A stretch of DNA of 64,000 nt from Maribellus sediminis. Lineage in GTDB: Bacteria > Bacteroidota > Bacteroidia > Bacteroidales > Prolixibacteraceae. Both the position numbers and the translations under genes were made by a program. Below, in pieces: positions 35,178 through 44,787 of the stretch; within the stretch, counting starts at the first letter, position 1; each line of letters opens with the position of its first letter. The notes beneath the pieces are model-generated. The model made no database searches. It saw nothing but the letters and a program-made list of their open reading frames with translations, and was not told the DNA's origin. The DNA lies in NCBI RefSeq assembly GCF_011799805.1, contig NZ_WXUB01000003.1, positions 496,001 to 560,000 on the forward strand, in the 5' to 3' direction.

Positions 35178-35606
35178 TTAAATATTCCAAACATCAGTCG
35201 AAACCATCCACTCTTCAAGCTGAAGTGCCGATTCAGTTTCAACAGATGTTTGAAATAAGTTTTGATCTAACATCCAGTATTCCAGCTCCATTGACTTGTC
35301 GCTTAATTCTTCTACATGAAAGGCCGAAACCGCAAAATTCGACTCACTTGTCATCCAGGACTCCATTTCGAGGCGAGTTTCCATTTCGGTTTCATAAAAG
35401 AACTCAACACCAGCGGCATTTTCTGCCGATGCTTCCGTGGCTTCGCCACTATCGACCATTGCCATAGCAATGTGTCCGAAGCTGCTGTTTTCAAGAAATC
35501 GTTTCCAGAAATCCTGTGCGCTCACCGTGTAGCTTATCAATACAAAACTAATAACTACTGCGGCAAATCTCAGAACTGCTTTTTGAACATTGTTTTTTGT
35601 TTTCAT
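35178..35606 (-). CDS. small secreted protein with three tryptophan-methionine repeats
   Basis: 142 residues. Signal peptide (VVISFVLISYTVSAQ). The mature part is acidic and holds three imperfect repeats, each about 25 residues apart: LEMESWMTSESNF, MELEYWMLDQNLF and LQLEEWMVSTDVW (Trp at about 84, 111 and 133). No known domain name is assigned. It lies 45 bp upstream of the PadR gene on the same strand and may be part of the same transcript. The repeats suggest a repeated binding or amphipathic element; function not known. Confidence 0.7.
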   Translation of the reverse strand: MKTKNNVQKAVLRFAAVVISFVLISYTVSAQDFWKRFLENSSFGHIAMAMVDSGEATEASAENAAGVEFFYETEMETRLEMESWMTSESNFAVSAFHVEELSDKSMELEYWMLDQNLFQTSVETESALQLEEWMVSTDVWNI

Positions 35607-36236
35607 CTTGTTTAAATTTTAGCTTTCTGTTGTACTGGATGTAACTTGCAATCAAAATTGTTTTCATGGCTTTGAATTTTTCTGAATGCTCGTTTCATTG
35701 TTTCTTGTTTTTGTTTCTGTTTTGCTTCTTGTTTTCGCTGAATCTATTTTCAGTGCTTTTGTACTATTAGGACGATTCCTTTTTGCCTTCGTTACAACCG
35801 TAAAGAACTTTTTTTAAAATATTACCAAGCTTTACATCGTTGTTTGCATTACAAATATATATCTTTTTATTAGTACCATGCAACACATAGTACCATATTT
35901 TTATTAGAAATGTGCAATGAATAAACTTCATTTGCCTCTGCTACTGAACGTTAACATCATTTCGTTAGATTATTATTTTTTATGAATGAAGGGGCTAATC
36001 AAAATTTTGTTTAACAATATAATTATAATGACACCTTCAAAACGGCGAAAAGCTCTGCCACTAATGTTTATAATCTCTTGATAAGCTGTTAACAACTCTG
36101 ATCATTTGTTTAACAACTAAGCTACTTTTTATTTGCTTATCCCTTTGTTTAATATGAATTTTAGTTGATGAATTAAGGATGAGCTGGGGATATTATATTA
36201 ACATATAATTTAACTTCCTGTTAATATAAAATAGAA
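35607..36236. other. AT-rich intergenic region
   Basis: About 630 bases, very AT-rich, without a supported gene. It contains the promoter region of the 142-residue protein on the minus strand and several short TTTG-type words. The stretch TTTGTTTCTTGTTTTTGTTT-like around 35697-35740 is low complexity. No hairpin terminator was seen. Confidence 0.4.
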
Positions 36237-36528
36237 AAAGAAAACTTTCTTTTGCCAGAGATTTATGGACTAAAGATCGGGATAATAAAAATGAAGCACA
36301 TGTATCCTTTTGAGATTTGGTTTAGATACTTATTACACACCACAAGGGTGTTAACTACCAAAATGCTACTTCAAACCGGGATAACTTTTATTACGGAATT
36401 ACATTGAAATTCAATATTTATTCTTTATTCAAAAAGAATGGTTCTATGAAAAAAGCAAATACACAATTGGAAAACTCTGCCAGCACCATTGGCGTACTTC
36501 AAATTCAAACATGCAATACCTTATAGCA
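36237..36528 (+). pseudogene. frameshifted remnant of an outer-membrane beta-barrel gene
   Basis: Three reading frames in succession read like the C-terminus of a Bacteroidota beta-barrel protein: frame 1 FLLPEIYGLKIG then KMKHMYPFE; frame 2 RFGLDTYYTPQG; frame 3 GVNYQNATSNRDNFYYGITL then KFNIYSLFKKNG, ending at TAG 36526-36528. Alternating aromatic and polar residues and the YYGITLKFNIY ending fit a barrel strand. No start or upstream part remains. It lies just upstream of the Oar-like receptor. The call rests on reading three frames by eye, so it is tentative. Confidence 0.4.
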
Positions 36529-36572
36529 AAATATTTATTCTCAAATTTATATTAATCCAAATCAAAAGTTTT

Positions 36573-39500
36573 ATGAAAAGAATTAGAATTTTTGTAGGTG
36601 TGATATTGTTTATTACAATTATCATATCACAAGTTCAAGCACAGGTAACCACTTCCAGTATGGGTGGACGTGTTTCTGATGCTGATGGAGCTGTAATCGG
36701 TGCAACGGTGATTGCTACACACACACCTTCAGGAACAACTTATGGTACTGTAACCAACCTGGAGGGCCGATTCTTCCTAAACGGTATGCGTGTAGGAGGG
36801 CCTTACACTGTTAAAGTTACTTTCATTGGCTATGGTGCATACACGCAAAACAACATTACTTTGAGTTTAGGTGAAAACTATGTAATGAATGTTGTACTCT
36901 CGGAAGAAACATTATCGTTAGATGAAGTTATTGTTTCGGCCACCCGCACAAAGTTCTCTAATGAGAAAACGGGAGCAGTGACCAATATCACAAACGACCA
37001 GATAGCTAATTTGCCCACAGTGAATCGCAGCATTTCAGACATTACCCGCCTTTCACCTTATGGTGGAAATGGGATGAGCTTTGCCGGCACGGATGGCCGT
37101 ACGGCTAACTTTACTGTGGATGGAGCTAATTTCAACAATAACTTCGGTTTGAGTGATGCGCTTCCTGGTGGTGGCAATCCAATTTCTATTGAAGCTATCG
37201 AAGAATTACAGGTTGTAATCGCGCCATACGATGTTCGTCAAACTAACTTTATTGGTGGTGGTGTAAACGCTATTACAAAATCGGGTACAAATACATTCAC
37301 AGGTAGCGCTTACGTTTATCACAAAAATGAAAACATGCGCGGTGATGCTGTTGATGGTCAACTAATTGCAGGAGCACGTGAAAAAGACCGTAATACAACC
37401 TACGGTTTCACTTTAGGTGGTCCGATTATCGAGAACAAACTGTTCTTCTTCGTTAACGCTGAAATGTCGGAAACACCAACAATTGCCAATCGTTGGAGAG
37501 CTTCAACTGATGGTGTTGCTGATCCGGACAATTTTATCTCCCGCACAACAGAAAGCGATCTTCAGACAGTTTCTGATTTTGTAAAAAATAAATATGGATA
37601 TGAAACGGGATCTTTTACAAGTTTCCCTGCAGATGAAAGCAACAAAAAATTGCTTGCTCGTTTGGATTGGAACATCACAGACAAGCATCGTTTAGCGCTA
37701 CGTTACAACTACACCAAGAATGCTTCATGGAGATCTCCCAATGCTTCTTCAATGGATGCTGGTACACGTATGTCAGAAGCAAGGATGTCAAAAGCTTCAA
37801 TGTCATATGCCAACTCAATGTATTCGATGGACAACCTTGTTCATTCATTCTCTTTTGACTTAAACAGTCGTTTATCGGATAACATCTCTAACCAATTCCT
37901 GGCAACCTACTCTAAACTTGACGATATTCGCGGAACAAATTCTAACGAATTTCCTTTTATCGACATTTTGAAGGACGGACAGGCCTACCTCTCATTGGGT
38001 TACGAGCTATTTACCTGGAACAATGGCGTTCACAATAACGTAGTGAACATTAAAGATGAAATGACCTATTATTTAGGTAATCATAAAATTGTTGGCGGTG
38101 TTGCTTTCGAGTATAAAATGGCTGATAACTCGTATATGCGTAATGGTACCGGATACTATCGCTACACAAGTCTTGATGACTTCCTGAACGAAGGAACACC
38201 TGAAATTGTAAACTTAACTTATGGTTACGACGGTGAGAGCAATCCTGCAGCTCGCATAAGAACAAACAAAATTGGTGTTTACGGGCAAGATGATTGGAGC
38301 CTTACTGAAAATTTCAAACTTTCGTATGGACTTCGTATTGATGGGCTTTTCTTCAACAATAGCGACCTGATCACAAACAATGCTATCGCTGCCATCGATT
38401 ATAACGGTCGTAATATCGATACAGGAAAATGGCCTGATGCAAATATCATATTCTCTCCCCGCATAGGTTTTGTATGGGATACATTTGGCGATAAGAGCTT
38501 GAAAGTTCGTGGAGGTACCGGTCTTTTCTCTGGTAACTTACCACTTGTATTCTTCACCAACATGCCAACCAATGGCGGTATGGTTCAATACCAGGCACAA
38601 ATAAATGCAAGAAATGCTGGGAATAATGGTTTCACAATGGATGAATTTGCCGGTGGTCTTGTAACTGATGCTAACGGAAATGCTAATATTGCTGCGCTTT
38701 ACGATAAGTTAATATCATTGGGATATCCTTCAACTATTTCTCCTGAAGACGGAACTGTTCCTTCTGCCATTGCAGCTGTTGATCCAAACTTCAAAATGCC
38801 TCAAGTATGGAAATCGTCACTTGCTGTTGATTACGCATTCAAAACATCTTTCCCATTCTCTGTAACGGTAGAAGGAATTTACAATAAAACAATCAACGGT
38901 GTTTCAATTTCTGACTGGAGTATTCCAAATGTAGGTGGTTTCGCCCGATTCAACGGTGTTGACAATCGTCCGATTTATCCTGCCGGTTATCGTACCGCCA
39001 CAAAAGCCTTTGTATTGGAAAATACAGACCGGGGCTATGGTTGGTCGGGCAACATCACACTTAATGCCAGACCAGCAGATTGGATCAGCCTGATGGCTGC
39101 TTATACGCATACAGTTGCTAAAGATGTAACCGGAATGCCGGGATCGAATGCTGAATCAGCATTTACATACGTTCCAACAGTAGAAGGTCCTAACAACATC
39201 AAATTGCACAATTCGCAATACACTACACCCGATCGTCTTGTTGCATCGCTTACTGCCCACGACAAAGGTGGCAACCACTTTAGTATTATCTATGAAGGAT
39301 GGCGCGGTGGATATAACTATTCATACATGACGGTTAACGACATCAACAGTGACGGTTACAACTACGATGCAATTTATGTTCCAACTGACGATGAAGTGGC
39401 CAAAAATGAGTTCCGCTTTGTTTCAGCAGACGATCAAACTCGTTTTATGGACTATGTGCATTCCGATGATTATTTGAAGGATCAACAAGGCAAATATGCT

Positions 39501-39842
39501 GAAGCCTATAGCGTTTACTCTCCGTGGGTACATCGCGTGGACTTGGGTTACAAACATGATTTTGCTGTTAAAGCAGGCAATAGCCAACACAAACTGCAAC
39601 TTAGCCTTGATATCAAAAACGTGATGAACCTGTTCAACTCCAGCTGGGGTGTAAGTAAACATTTGAACCCGGAAATTGGCTCAGAAGCTCGTATCCTCAA
39701 ATACGAAGGTGTTGATGCTGACGGTGTGGCTACATTCTCTACACCTGCTTCAATCCATGGTGATACCAAAACTTTTACACCAAACTACTCGTTGGGTCAA
39801 ACCTGGTATGCATTAATCGGTATCAAGTATATTTTCAATTAA
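36573..39842 (+). CDS. Oar-like TonB-dependent receptor with carboxypeptidase-regulatory-like domain
   Basis: 1089 residues from ATG 36573. The longer ORF to 36489 would place 28 residues before the signal, so I use the internal Met directly before the signal peptide (FVGVILFITIIISQVQAQ). An N-terminal regulatory-like domain covers about 25-110 (GGRVSDADGAVIGATVIATH). The plug follows (LDEVIVSATRTKF, NLPTVNRSISDITRLSPYGG, FTVDGANFNNNFGLSDALPGG), then a very long barrel ending in TWYALIGIKYIFN. This plug pattern is that of the Oar/TonB_dep_Rec class rather than SusC, and no SusD gene follows. It is co-oriented with a BACON/OB-fold lipoprotein 19 bp downstream. Substrate unknown. Confidence 0.9.
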   Translation: MKRIRIFVGVILFITIIISQVQAQVTTSSMGGRVSDADGAVIGATVIATHTPSGTTYGTVTNLEGRFFLNGMRVGGPYTVKVTFIGYGAYTQNNITLSLGENYVMNVVLSEETLSLDEVIVSATRTKFSNEKTGAVTNITNDQIANLPTVNRSISDITRLSPYGGNGMSFAGTDGRTANFTVDGANFNNNFGLSDALPGGGNPISIEAIEELQVVIAPYDVRQTNFIGGGVNAITKSGTNTFTGSAYVYHKNENMRGDAVDGQLIAGAREKDRNTTYGFTLGGPIIENKLFFFVNAEMSETPTIANRWRASTDGVADPDNFISRTTESDLQTVSDFVKNKYGYETGSFTSFPADESNKKLLARLDWNITDKHRLALRYNYTKNASWRSPNASSMDAGTRMSEARMSKASMSYANSMYSMDNLVHSFSFDLNSRLSDNISNQFLATYSKLDDIRGTNSNEFPFIDILKDGQAYLSLGYELFTWNNGVHNNVVNIKDEMTYYLGNHKIVGGVAFEYKMADNSYMRNGTGYYRYTSLDDFLNEGTPEIVNLTYGYDGESNPAARIRTNKIGVYGQDDWSLTENFKLSYGLRIDGLFFNNSDLITNNAIAAIDYNGRNIDTGKWPDANIIFSPRIGFVWDTFGDKSLKVRGGTGLFSGNLPLVFFTNMPTNGGMVQYQAQINARNAGNNGFTMDEFAGGLVTDANGNANIAALYDKLISLGYPSTISPEDGTVPSAIAAVDPNFKMPQVWKSSLAVDYAFKTSFPFSVTVEGIYNKTINGVSISDWSIPNVGGFARFNGVDNRPIYPAGYRTATKAFVLENTDRGYGWSGNITLNARPADWISLMAAYTHTVAKDVTGMPGSNAESAFTYVPTVEGPNNIKLHNSQYTTPDRLVASLTAHDKGGNHFSIIYEGWRGGYNYSYMTVNDINSDGYNYDAIYVPTDDEVAKNEFRFVSADDQTRFMDYVHSDDYLKDQQGKYAEAYSVYSPWVHRVDLGYKHDFAVKAGNSQHKLQLSLDIKNVMNLFNSSWGVSKHLNPEIGSEARILKYEGVDADGVATFSTPASIHGDTKTFTPNYSLGQTWYALIGIKYIFN

Positions 39843-39861
39843 TTTAAAAGCACTGACAATT

Positions 39862-41355
39862 ATGAAATTAAAAAACATATTTCCATTTTTCATTGCACTA
39901 CTTGCCTTAATGACAAGCTGTACCGATGAAGAAACAATGACATTGCTTGATGGAATTCAGGTATCGTCATCTTACGTGTCCATCCCTGTAGATGGCGGTT
40001 CTACAGCCATTACTGTAACAGCTAAAGAAAGCTGGACAATCGAGAATACTACCACTTGGTTGACTATTTCCTCAACATCTGGCGGTGCCGGTGAATCAAC
40101 GCTTACATTTTCGGCAGAATCAGCCTTAGATGGTCGTACGGCAGAAGTTTTAATTAAAACCGAAAACGAAACTCAGCGCATAAATATCATCCAGGGTTTG
40201 GCAACAATTTCATCTGCCACATGTGCTGACGTAATTGCCGGACCTGACAGCAAGACCTATCAGGTAACCGGAGTTTGTACAGCAATAGCTAATACAACTT
40301 ACGGTAACTGGTATTTGGAAGATGAAACTGGTTCTATTTATATCTATGGTACTCTTGATTCAAAAGGTGGAGAGAAAAACTTTTTAAGTTGGGGACTTGA
40401 GGTAGGTGATGAAATTACTGTTCAGGGACCAAAAACTACTTACAATGGAACTGTAGAGTTGGTAAATGTAACAGTTATCAGCATCAATAAATCGCTGGTG
40501 AAAGTTGATTCGGTAGCAAACGCAGCGCTACCTCTTGAAGGCGGTGAATTTACAGCTTACCTTACCTGCAAAGGACAAGGTGTTTCTGTTGAAATTCCTG
40601 ATGATGCCGCATCCTGGTTATCAATTTCTTCTATCCAGTCAGCAGGTACTAATACTGTTGTGACATTCAAAGCCGAAGCTAATTCTGGTGGAGATCGTGA
40701 GACTACACTCACCTTCAAGACTACCGACGGAACTAAAAACTATAGCGCACAAACTTCGCTGAGCCAGGCGGGAGCGATTTTAGAAGTAAGTATTGCAGAA
40801 TTCCTTGCAGCTGATGTTAGCAACACTTCATATCGTTTGACAGGTGTTGTAGCAAGTCTTTCCGATGCTTCATCGGGCAAATTATACCTGAGCGATTTCT
40901 CTGGAGAAACATATGTATATAAAATTCAGGATTTTGCCGACGCAGGCGTAAAAGAAGGCGACATTATCACAATTGTTGGGAAACGTGCAGCATATAATGG
41001 ATCTCCTCAGGTAAGTGGCTCTGTTTTGGAAGAAGTTATTCCTGTGACTCCTGCTACTATTGCAGAAGTGCTGGCTAAACCTGACGATGCCAACACCTAC
41101 TTTATGGTAACAGGTAAAATTACATCGATTACCAGTGAAACTTACGGTAACCTTTATTTGCAAGACGATAGTGGTGAAATATACGCATATGGTTGTTATC
41201 CGGGTTGGGGTGCAACCGGCGACGATAGAAAATATCTGTTATCCGACAAGGGCATTAAAGTGGGTGATACACTAACCATGATTGCAGCAAAGGGTTCCTA
41301 TAATGGATCACCTCAGCTTTCTCATGGTTTTTATTTCAGCCATGTAAGTAATTAA
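39862..41355 (+). CDS. BACON and OB-fold (DUF5689-like) surface lipoprotein
   Basis: 497 residues. Lipobox LLALMTSC. Domains by eye: BACON 1 (about 35-110, WTIENTTTWLTISSTSGGAG), OB-fold 1 (about 115-205, YQVTGVCTAIANTTYGNWYL), BACON 2 (about 208-305, AASWLSISSIQSAGTNTVVT), OB-fold 2 (about 310-395, YRLTGVVASLSDASSGKLYL) and OB-fold 3 (about 398-497, YFMVTGKITSITSETYGNLY). Each OB unit ends with KxxYNGxxxL/Q/V. It shares a transcript with the Oar-like receptor. BACON domains often bind glycans or mucin; OB-folds of this type occur with secreted nucleases. Inference: a surface binding partner of the receptor, for a carbohydrate or nucleic acid ligand. Confidence 0.82.
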   Translation: MKLKNIFPFFIALLALMTSCTDEETMTLLDGIQVSSSYVSIPVDGGSTAITVTAKESWTIENTTTWLTISSTSGGAGESTLTFSAESALDGRTAEVLIKTENETQRINIIQGLATISSATCADVIAGPDSKTYQVTGVCTAIANTTYGNWYLEDETGSIYIYGTLDSKGGEKNFLSWGLEVGDEITVQGPKTTYNGTVELVNVTVISINKSLVKVDSVANAALPLEGGEFTAYLTCKGQGVSVEIPDDAASWLSISSIQSAGTNTVVTFKAEANSGGDRETTLTFKTTDGTKNYSAQTSLSQAGAILEVSIAEFLAADVSNTSYRLTGVVASLSDASSGKLYLSDFSGETYVYKIQDFADAGVKEGDIITIVGKRAAYNGSPQVSGSVLEEVIPVTPATIAEVLAKPDDANTYFMVTGKITSITSETYGNLYLQDDSGEIYAYGCYPGWGATGDDRKYLLSDKGIKVGDTLTMIAAKGSYNGSPQLSHGFYFSHVSN

Positions 41356-41389
41356 TATTCGTACATTATAACTTAATGGAGTAGATACG

Positions 41390-41414
41390 AAAGCCGCCTT
41401 GTGCGGCTTTTTTT
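41390..41414 (+). terminator. rho-independent terminator after the BACON/OB-fold gene
   Basis: AAAGCCGC-cttgt-GCGGCTTT followed by TTTT: an 8-bp GC-rich stem with a T-run. It separates the receptor operon from nadA and shows that the upstream extension of the nadA ORF is not translated. Confidence 0.9.
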
Positions 41415-41508
41415 ATGCTTCAAAACCAAACATTTACATGTAGCTGCTGTTTTTTTTAAAGGAATTTATAATTTTGCGCCCTGTTTATCAGGGAAATTCA
41501 GGAAAGAG

Positions 41509-42501
41509 ATGGAACAGCTACAAATAGATCAAATGTTGGAAGAGAAGGGATTTATCGATGAAACCATCGATCCTTCAGTGAAGTTGGCAGAAGAAATTAA
41601 GCGGCTGAAAAAGGAGAAGAACGCAGTCATTCTTAGCCACTTTTATGTTGACGGACCGCTGCAGGACATTGCCGATTATGTAGGCGACAGTTTGGGACTG
41701 GCTCAGGCAGCTGCCGAAACCGATGCCGAGATGATCGTATTCGTCGGCGTACACTTTATGGCCGAAACAGCCAAAATCATCAATCCGAATAAAAAGGTGA
41801 TCCTCCCCGATCTGAAAGCCAGCTGTTCGTTGGCTGAATCAGCTCCTGCAGATAAATTTGCTGCCTTTAAGGCACAATATCCCGACCACAAAGTGGTAAC
41901 TTATATCAATGCAACAGCAGCATTGAAAACGATGTCCGACATTGTTTGCACTTCGGCCAATGCAGCTAAAATCGTTGAAAGCTTTCCGAAAGATCAGAAA
42001 CTGATCTTCGCCCCTGATAAAAACCTGGGGAATTACATCAACAGCATCACCGGCCGAAGTATGGTACTTTGGGACGGCGCCTGTATGGTTCACGAACAAT
42101 ATTCAGTAGAAAAGATCGTGGAACTGATGGATCAGTACCCCGATGCAGAATTTATTGCTCACCCGGAATGCGAAAAGCCGGTGCTTTTGCTGGCCAAACA
42201 CATTGGCTCTACTACTGCTCTTTTGAATTATGTACAGAAGAGCGAAGCCAAAAAGTTCATTGTAGCAACCGAAAGCGGCATCCTGCACCAAATGACCAAG
42301 GCTTGCCCCGATAAGACGTTTATTCCTGCGCCATCGAACGATTCAACCTGTGCCTGCAACGACTGCTCGTACATGAAATTAAACAGCTTGCAAAAGCTTT
42401 ATGTGTGCCTGAAACACGAACAACCGGAAGTGAGTTTGCCAATGGATGTAATTGAAAAAGCACAGGTGCCGATCAAACGCATGTTGGATATCTCGAAATA
42501 A
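41509..42501 (+). CDS. nadA: quinolinate synthase A
   Basis: 330 residues from ATG 41509, preceded by AGGAAAGAG. The longer frame starting at 41401 runs through the terminator and is rejected. It condenses iminoaspartate with dihydroxyacetone phosphate to quinolinate in NAD synthesis, using a [4Fe-4S] cluster. The three cluster cysteines are in LKASCSLAE, WDGACMVHEQ and CACNDCSYMKLN. Other family motifs: ILSHFYVDGPLQDIADYVGD, FVGVHFMAETAKI, PDKNLGNYI and FIAHPECEKPV. nadB and nadC are not in the window. The stop overlaps the start of the methyltransferase gene (TAATG). Confidence 0.96.
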   Translation: MEQLQIDQMLEEKGFIDETIDPSVKLAEEIKRLKKEKNAVILSHFYVDGPLQDIADYVGDSLGLAQAAAETDAEMIVFVGVHFMAETAKIINPNKKVILPDLKASCSLAESAPADKFAAFKAQYPDHKVVTYINATAALKTMSDIVCTSANAAKIVESFPKDQKLIFAPDKNLGNYINSITGRSMVLWDGACMVHEQYSVEKIVELMDQYPDAEFIAHPECEKPVLLLAKHIGSTTALLNYVQKSEAKKFIVATESGILHQMTKACPDKTFIPAPSNDSTCACNDCSYMKLNSLQKLYVCLKHEQPEVSLPMDVIEKAQVPIKRMLDISK

Positions 42502-43154
42502 TGCCGGGTAAAAACCTTCAACTGGCCGATGATTTTGCAGCTGATTACGATGCGTCAGTACTTCAGAATAACTGGACCGGACCACAGGTTTTATTCGAAC
42601 TGCTTGACGCTGAATTAAGCACTCCTTCACAACTATTAGATCTTGGAATTGGCACCGGCGAAAGTGCACGCCGCTTTTCCGAAGCCGGGCATGCGATTAC
42701 CGGAATTGATGGTTCGGAGAAGATGCTGAAACAGTGCCGCAACAAAAACATTGGCGATCGATTGATCTGTCACGATCTTGAGCAAGTTCCCTATCCGCTT
42801 GAAAACAAATTCGACGCCATCATTTCAAACGGAGTATTCCATCTTATAAATCCCATAGAACCGCTTTTTAACGAAGTAAAACGTTTGCTGAAGCCCAATG
42901 CTGTGTTCGCCTTTACTTTTGAAGAAGCCGGAAATACCGAAAAGTTGATAGAAATAGAAACAGGTGTCTGGGAAAAGGAAACAGAATCGGGTGTATTAAC
43001 CTACAAGCACAGCCTGAATTACATTCAACATTTACTGGCTGAAAACCATTTTACCGTCGTTCAGCAAAAACAATTTCTTGCTTTTCGGAACAAAAAAAGT
43101 GATACCGATTTTTATTTTACCCTTATCGTGGCACGTTTACAACCGAATCGGTAG
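42501..43154 (+). CDS. class I SAM-dependent methyltransferase
   Basis: 217 residues, cytosolic. The SAM-binding motif I is LLDLGIGTGESARRFSEAG, followed by ITGIDGSEKMLKQC (motif post I) and FDAIISNGVFHLI (motif II). No substrate domain is recognisable. It is translationally coupled to nadA by a one-base overlap, but a link to NAD metabolism is not implied by the family. The last 32 bases overlap the 3' end of the convergent protease gene. Substrate unknown (small molecule or protein). Confidence 0.88.
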   Translation: MPGKNLQLADDFAADYDASVLQNNWTGPQVLFELLDAELSTPSQLLDLGIGTGESARRFSEAGHAITGIDGSEKMLKQCRNKNIGDRLICHDLEQVPYPLENKFDAIISNGVFHLINPIEPLFNEVKRLLKPNAVFAFTFEEAGNTEKLIEIETGVWEKETESGVLTYKHSLNYIQHLLAENHFTVVQQKQFLAFRNKKSDTDFYFTLIVARLQPNR

Positions 43155-44772
43155 CCACAATATTCTGCACCAACAGATTCTGTCGTGAAATATCGATGGC
43201 CCGCAGCAATGTTTTATCGATGTTTTTGATGATCGGGTAAAAACCTTCCTCCCCGATGATATTTCGGGCAATGTAAGCCTTTAATTGCGTATTTATAAGT
43301 TCACCTGACTCTTTCAATCCGGCAGCATCTTTTTTCACTCCTTTTTCCTCGGCATAAGCCATAAAATCGTCCATGGCGTTTTGCGTATCCAGATAGCGAT
43401 TGATCTCGTCGCCGGTGGTAAATGCCGACAACTCGTCACGGTGCTGATCAGCATAAGAGTATGCGTAGGTATAAATCAAACCACGGCGGTAGATCTTATT
43501 GAAATACTCTGAATTTCCGGTGGTATCAACCGGAACGAAAAAGTCGGGCATAATGCCGCCGCCGCCATAAACCACGCGGCCGCCTTTCGTTTCGTACCTT
43601 AGCGAATCGACAAAATGAATGCTGTCGGCTACCAGCTGTTCCATGTTATGAAAACGTTCGTAAATGTGGTTGTAATACTCTTCGTTTCCGTCTTCGTACG
43701 AGCTCTGAATACAACGTCCGCTGGGCGTGTAAAAACGGGCTACAGTAAGACGCAGGGCCGAGCCATCCATCAAAGGAATTTGCTCCTGAACCAGTCCTTT
43801 ACCAAACGAACGACGACCAATAACAATTCCGCGGTCGTTATCCTGCATGGCTCCGGCAAAGATCTCGCTTGCCGATGCCGAGAATTCATCGATCATGACA
43901 TACACACCAATGTCACCAAAACTGGTTCGCGATGATGCATTGTACGTTTTCCTGGCCTGATGCGATCCTTCGGTATACAAAATCGGTTCGCCGGCCGGCA
44001 GAAACTCATCCACCATTTGCAGCACACCAACCAAAGAGCCCCCGGGATTATTACGCAAATCGATAATTACCTTCTGAGCACCTGCAGCCTGAAGCTTTTC
44101 CATGCCTTCCATAAACTCGTCGTAAGTAGTATTGGCAAAACGACTGATTTTGATGAACCCGGTTTCATTGTCGATCATATAAGCAACATCGACGCTGTAA
44201 ATCGGAATATCGCCGCGAGTGATCTCAAAATCCAGTTCACCATCGTATCCTTTTCGGATTACTCCAACATTTACTTTTGTGTTTTTTTCTCCACGGAGCA
44301 AAGAAAGCACTGTGTTGCTTTCAACATCTACTCCTGCAATAACTGAATCATTAACAGTAACAATCCGGTCGCCCGGCAGTATGCCCACCTTACTCGACGG
44401 GCCACCTGAAATTACTTCTACCACCCTCACCGTGTCGTCCATAACCGAAAACTGAACACCTATGCCGGAAAAGTTCCCCTGCATTTCTTCCTGAACTTCC
44501 TGCATGTCGCGGGCAGGAATATAAGTGGTATGCGGATCGAGATTTTTCAGGATCTCGGGAATGGTCTCTTCAATAATATCACTGGTATTTATCTTGTCGA
44601 CATAACCCTGATCCACAAGATCAAGGATGGTTGCTATTTTATTGGGGTGCGAGAAATTCATCCCGGTGAATACCGGACTGGCATTCTTTTTTAACATATT
44701 CCCGATCAGTATTCCGGTAGCAACCGAAAGGGCAATAAGAATCGGAATAAGTATAACTGTTTTCTTGTTCAT
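43123..44772 (-). CDS. S41 family C-terminal processing peptidase
   Basis: 549 residues. One N-terminal membrane anchor (IPILIALSVATGILIGNM). A PDZ domain covers about 90-165 (IGVQFSVMDDTVRVVEVISG, GILPGDRIVTVND). The S41 core follows, with the catalytic Ser in EFSASASEIFAGAMQ and the Lys in RRSFGKGLVQEQ, giving the Ser-Lys dyad. The C-terminal part is helical. Such periplasmic tail-specific proteases trim or degrade envelope proteins. It lies 15 bp after the dCMP deaminase gene, in an apparent two-gene unit, and overlaps the convergent methyltransferase by 32 bp. Confidence 0.93.
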   Translation of the reverse strand: MNKKTVILIPILIALSVATGILIGNMLKKNASPVFTGMNFSHPNKIATILDLVDQGYVDKINTSDIIEETIPEILKNLDPHTTYIPARDMQEVQEEMQGNFSGIGVQFSVMDDTVRVVEVISGGPSSKVGILPGDRIVTVNDSVIAGVDVESNTVLSLLRGEKNTKVNVGVIRKGYDGELDFEITRGDIPIYSVDVAYMIDNETGFIKISRFANTTYDEFMEGMEKLQAAGAQKVIIDLRNNPGGSLVGVLQMVDEFLPAGEPILYTEGSHQARKTYNASSRTSFGDIGVYVMIDEFSASASEIFAGAMQDNDRGIVIGRRSFGKGLVQEQIPLMDGSALRLTVARFYTPSGRCIQSSYEDGNEEYYNHIYERFHNMEQLVADSIHFVDSLRYETKGGRVVYGGGGIMPDFFVPVDTTGNSEYFNKIYRRGLIYTYAYSYADQHRDELSAFTTGDEINRYLDTQNAMDDFMAYAEEKGVKKDAAGLKESGELINTQLKAYIARNIIGEEGFYPIIKNIDKTLLRAIDISRQNLLVQNIVATDSVVNVPR

Positions 44773-44787
44773 GGCTTTCTTTTCAAA

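Noticed and set aside
41401-41508. Upstream extension of the nadA reading frame
   Set aside because: It begins inside a clear terminator (41390-41414) and the ATG at 41509 has a good ribosome site and the usual family start.
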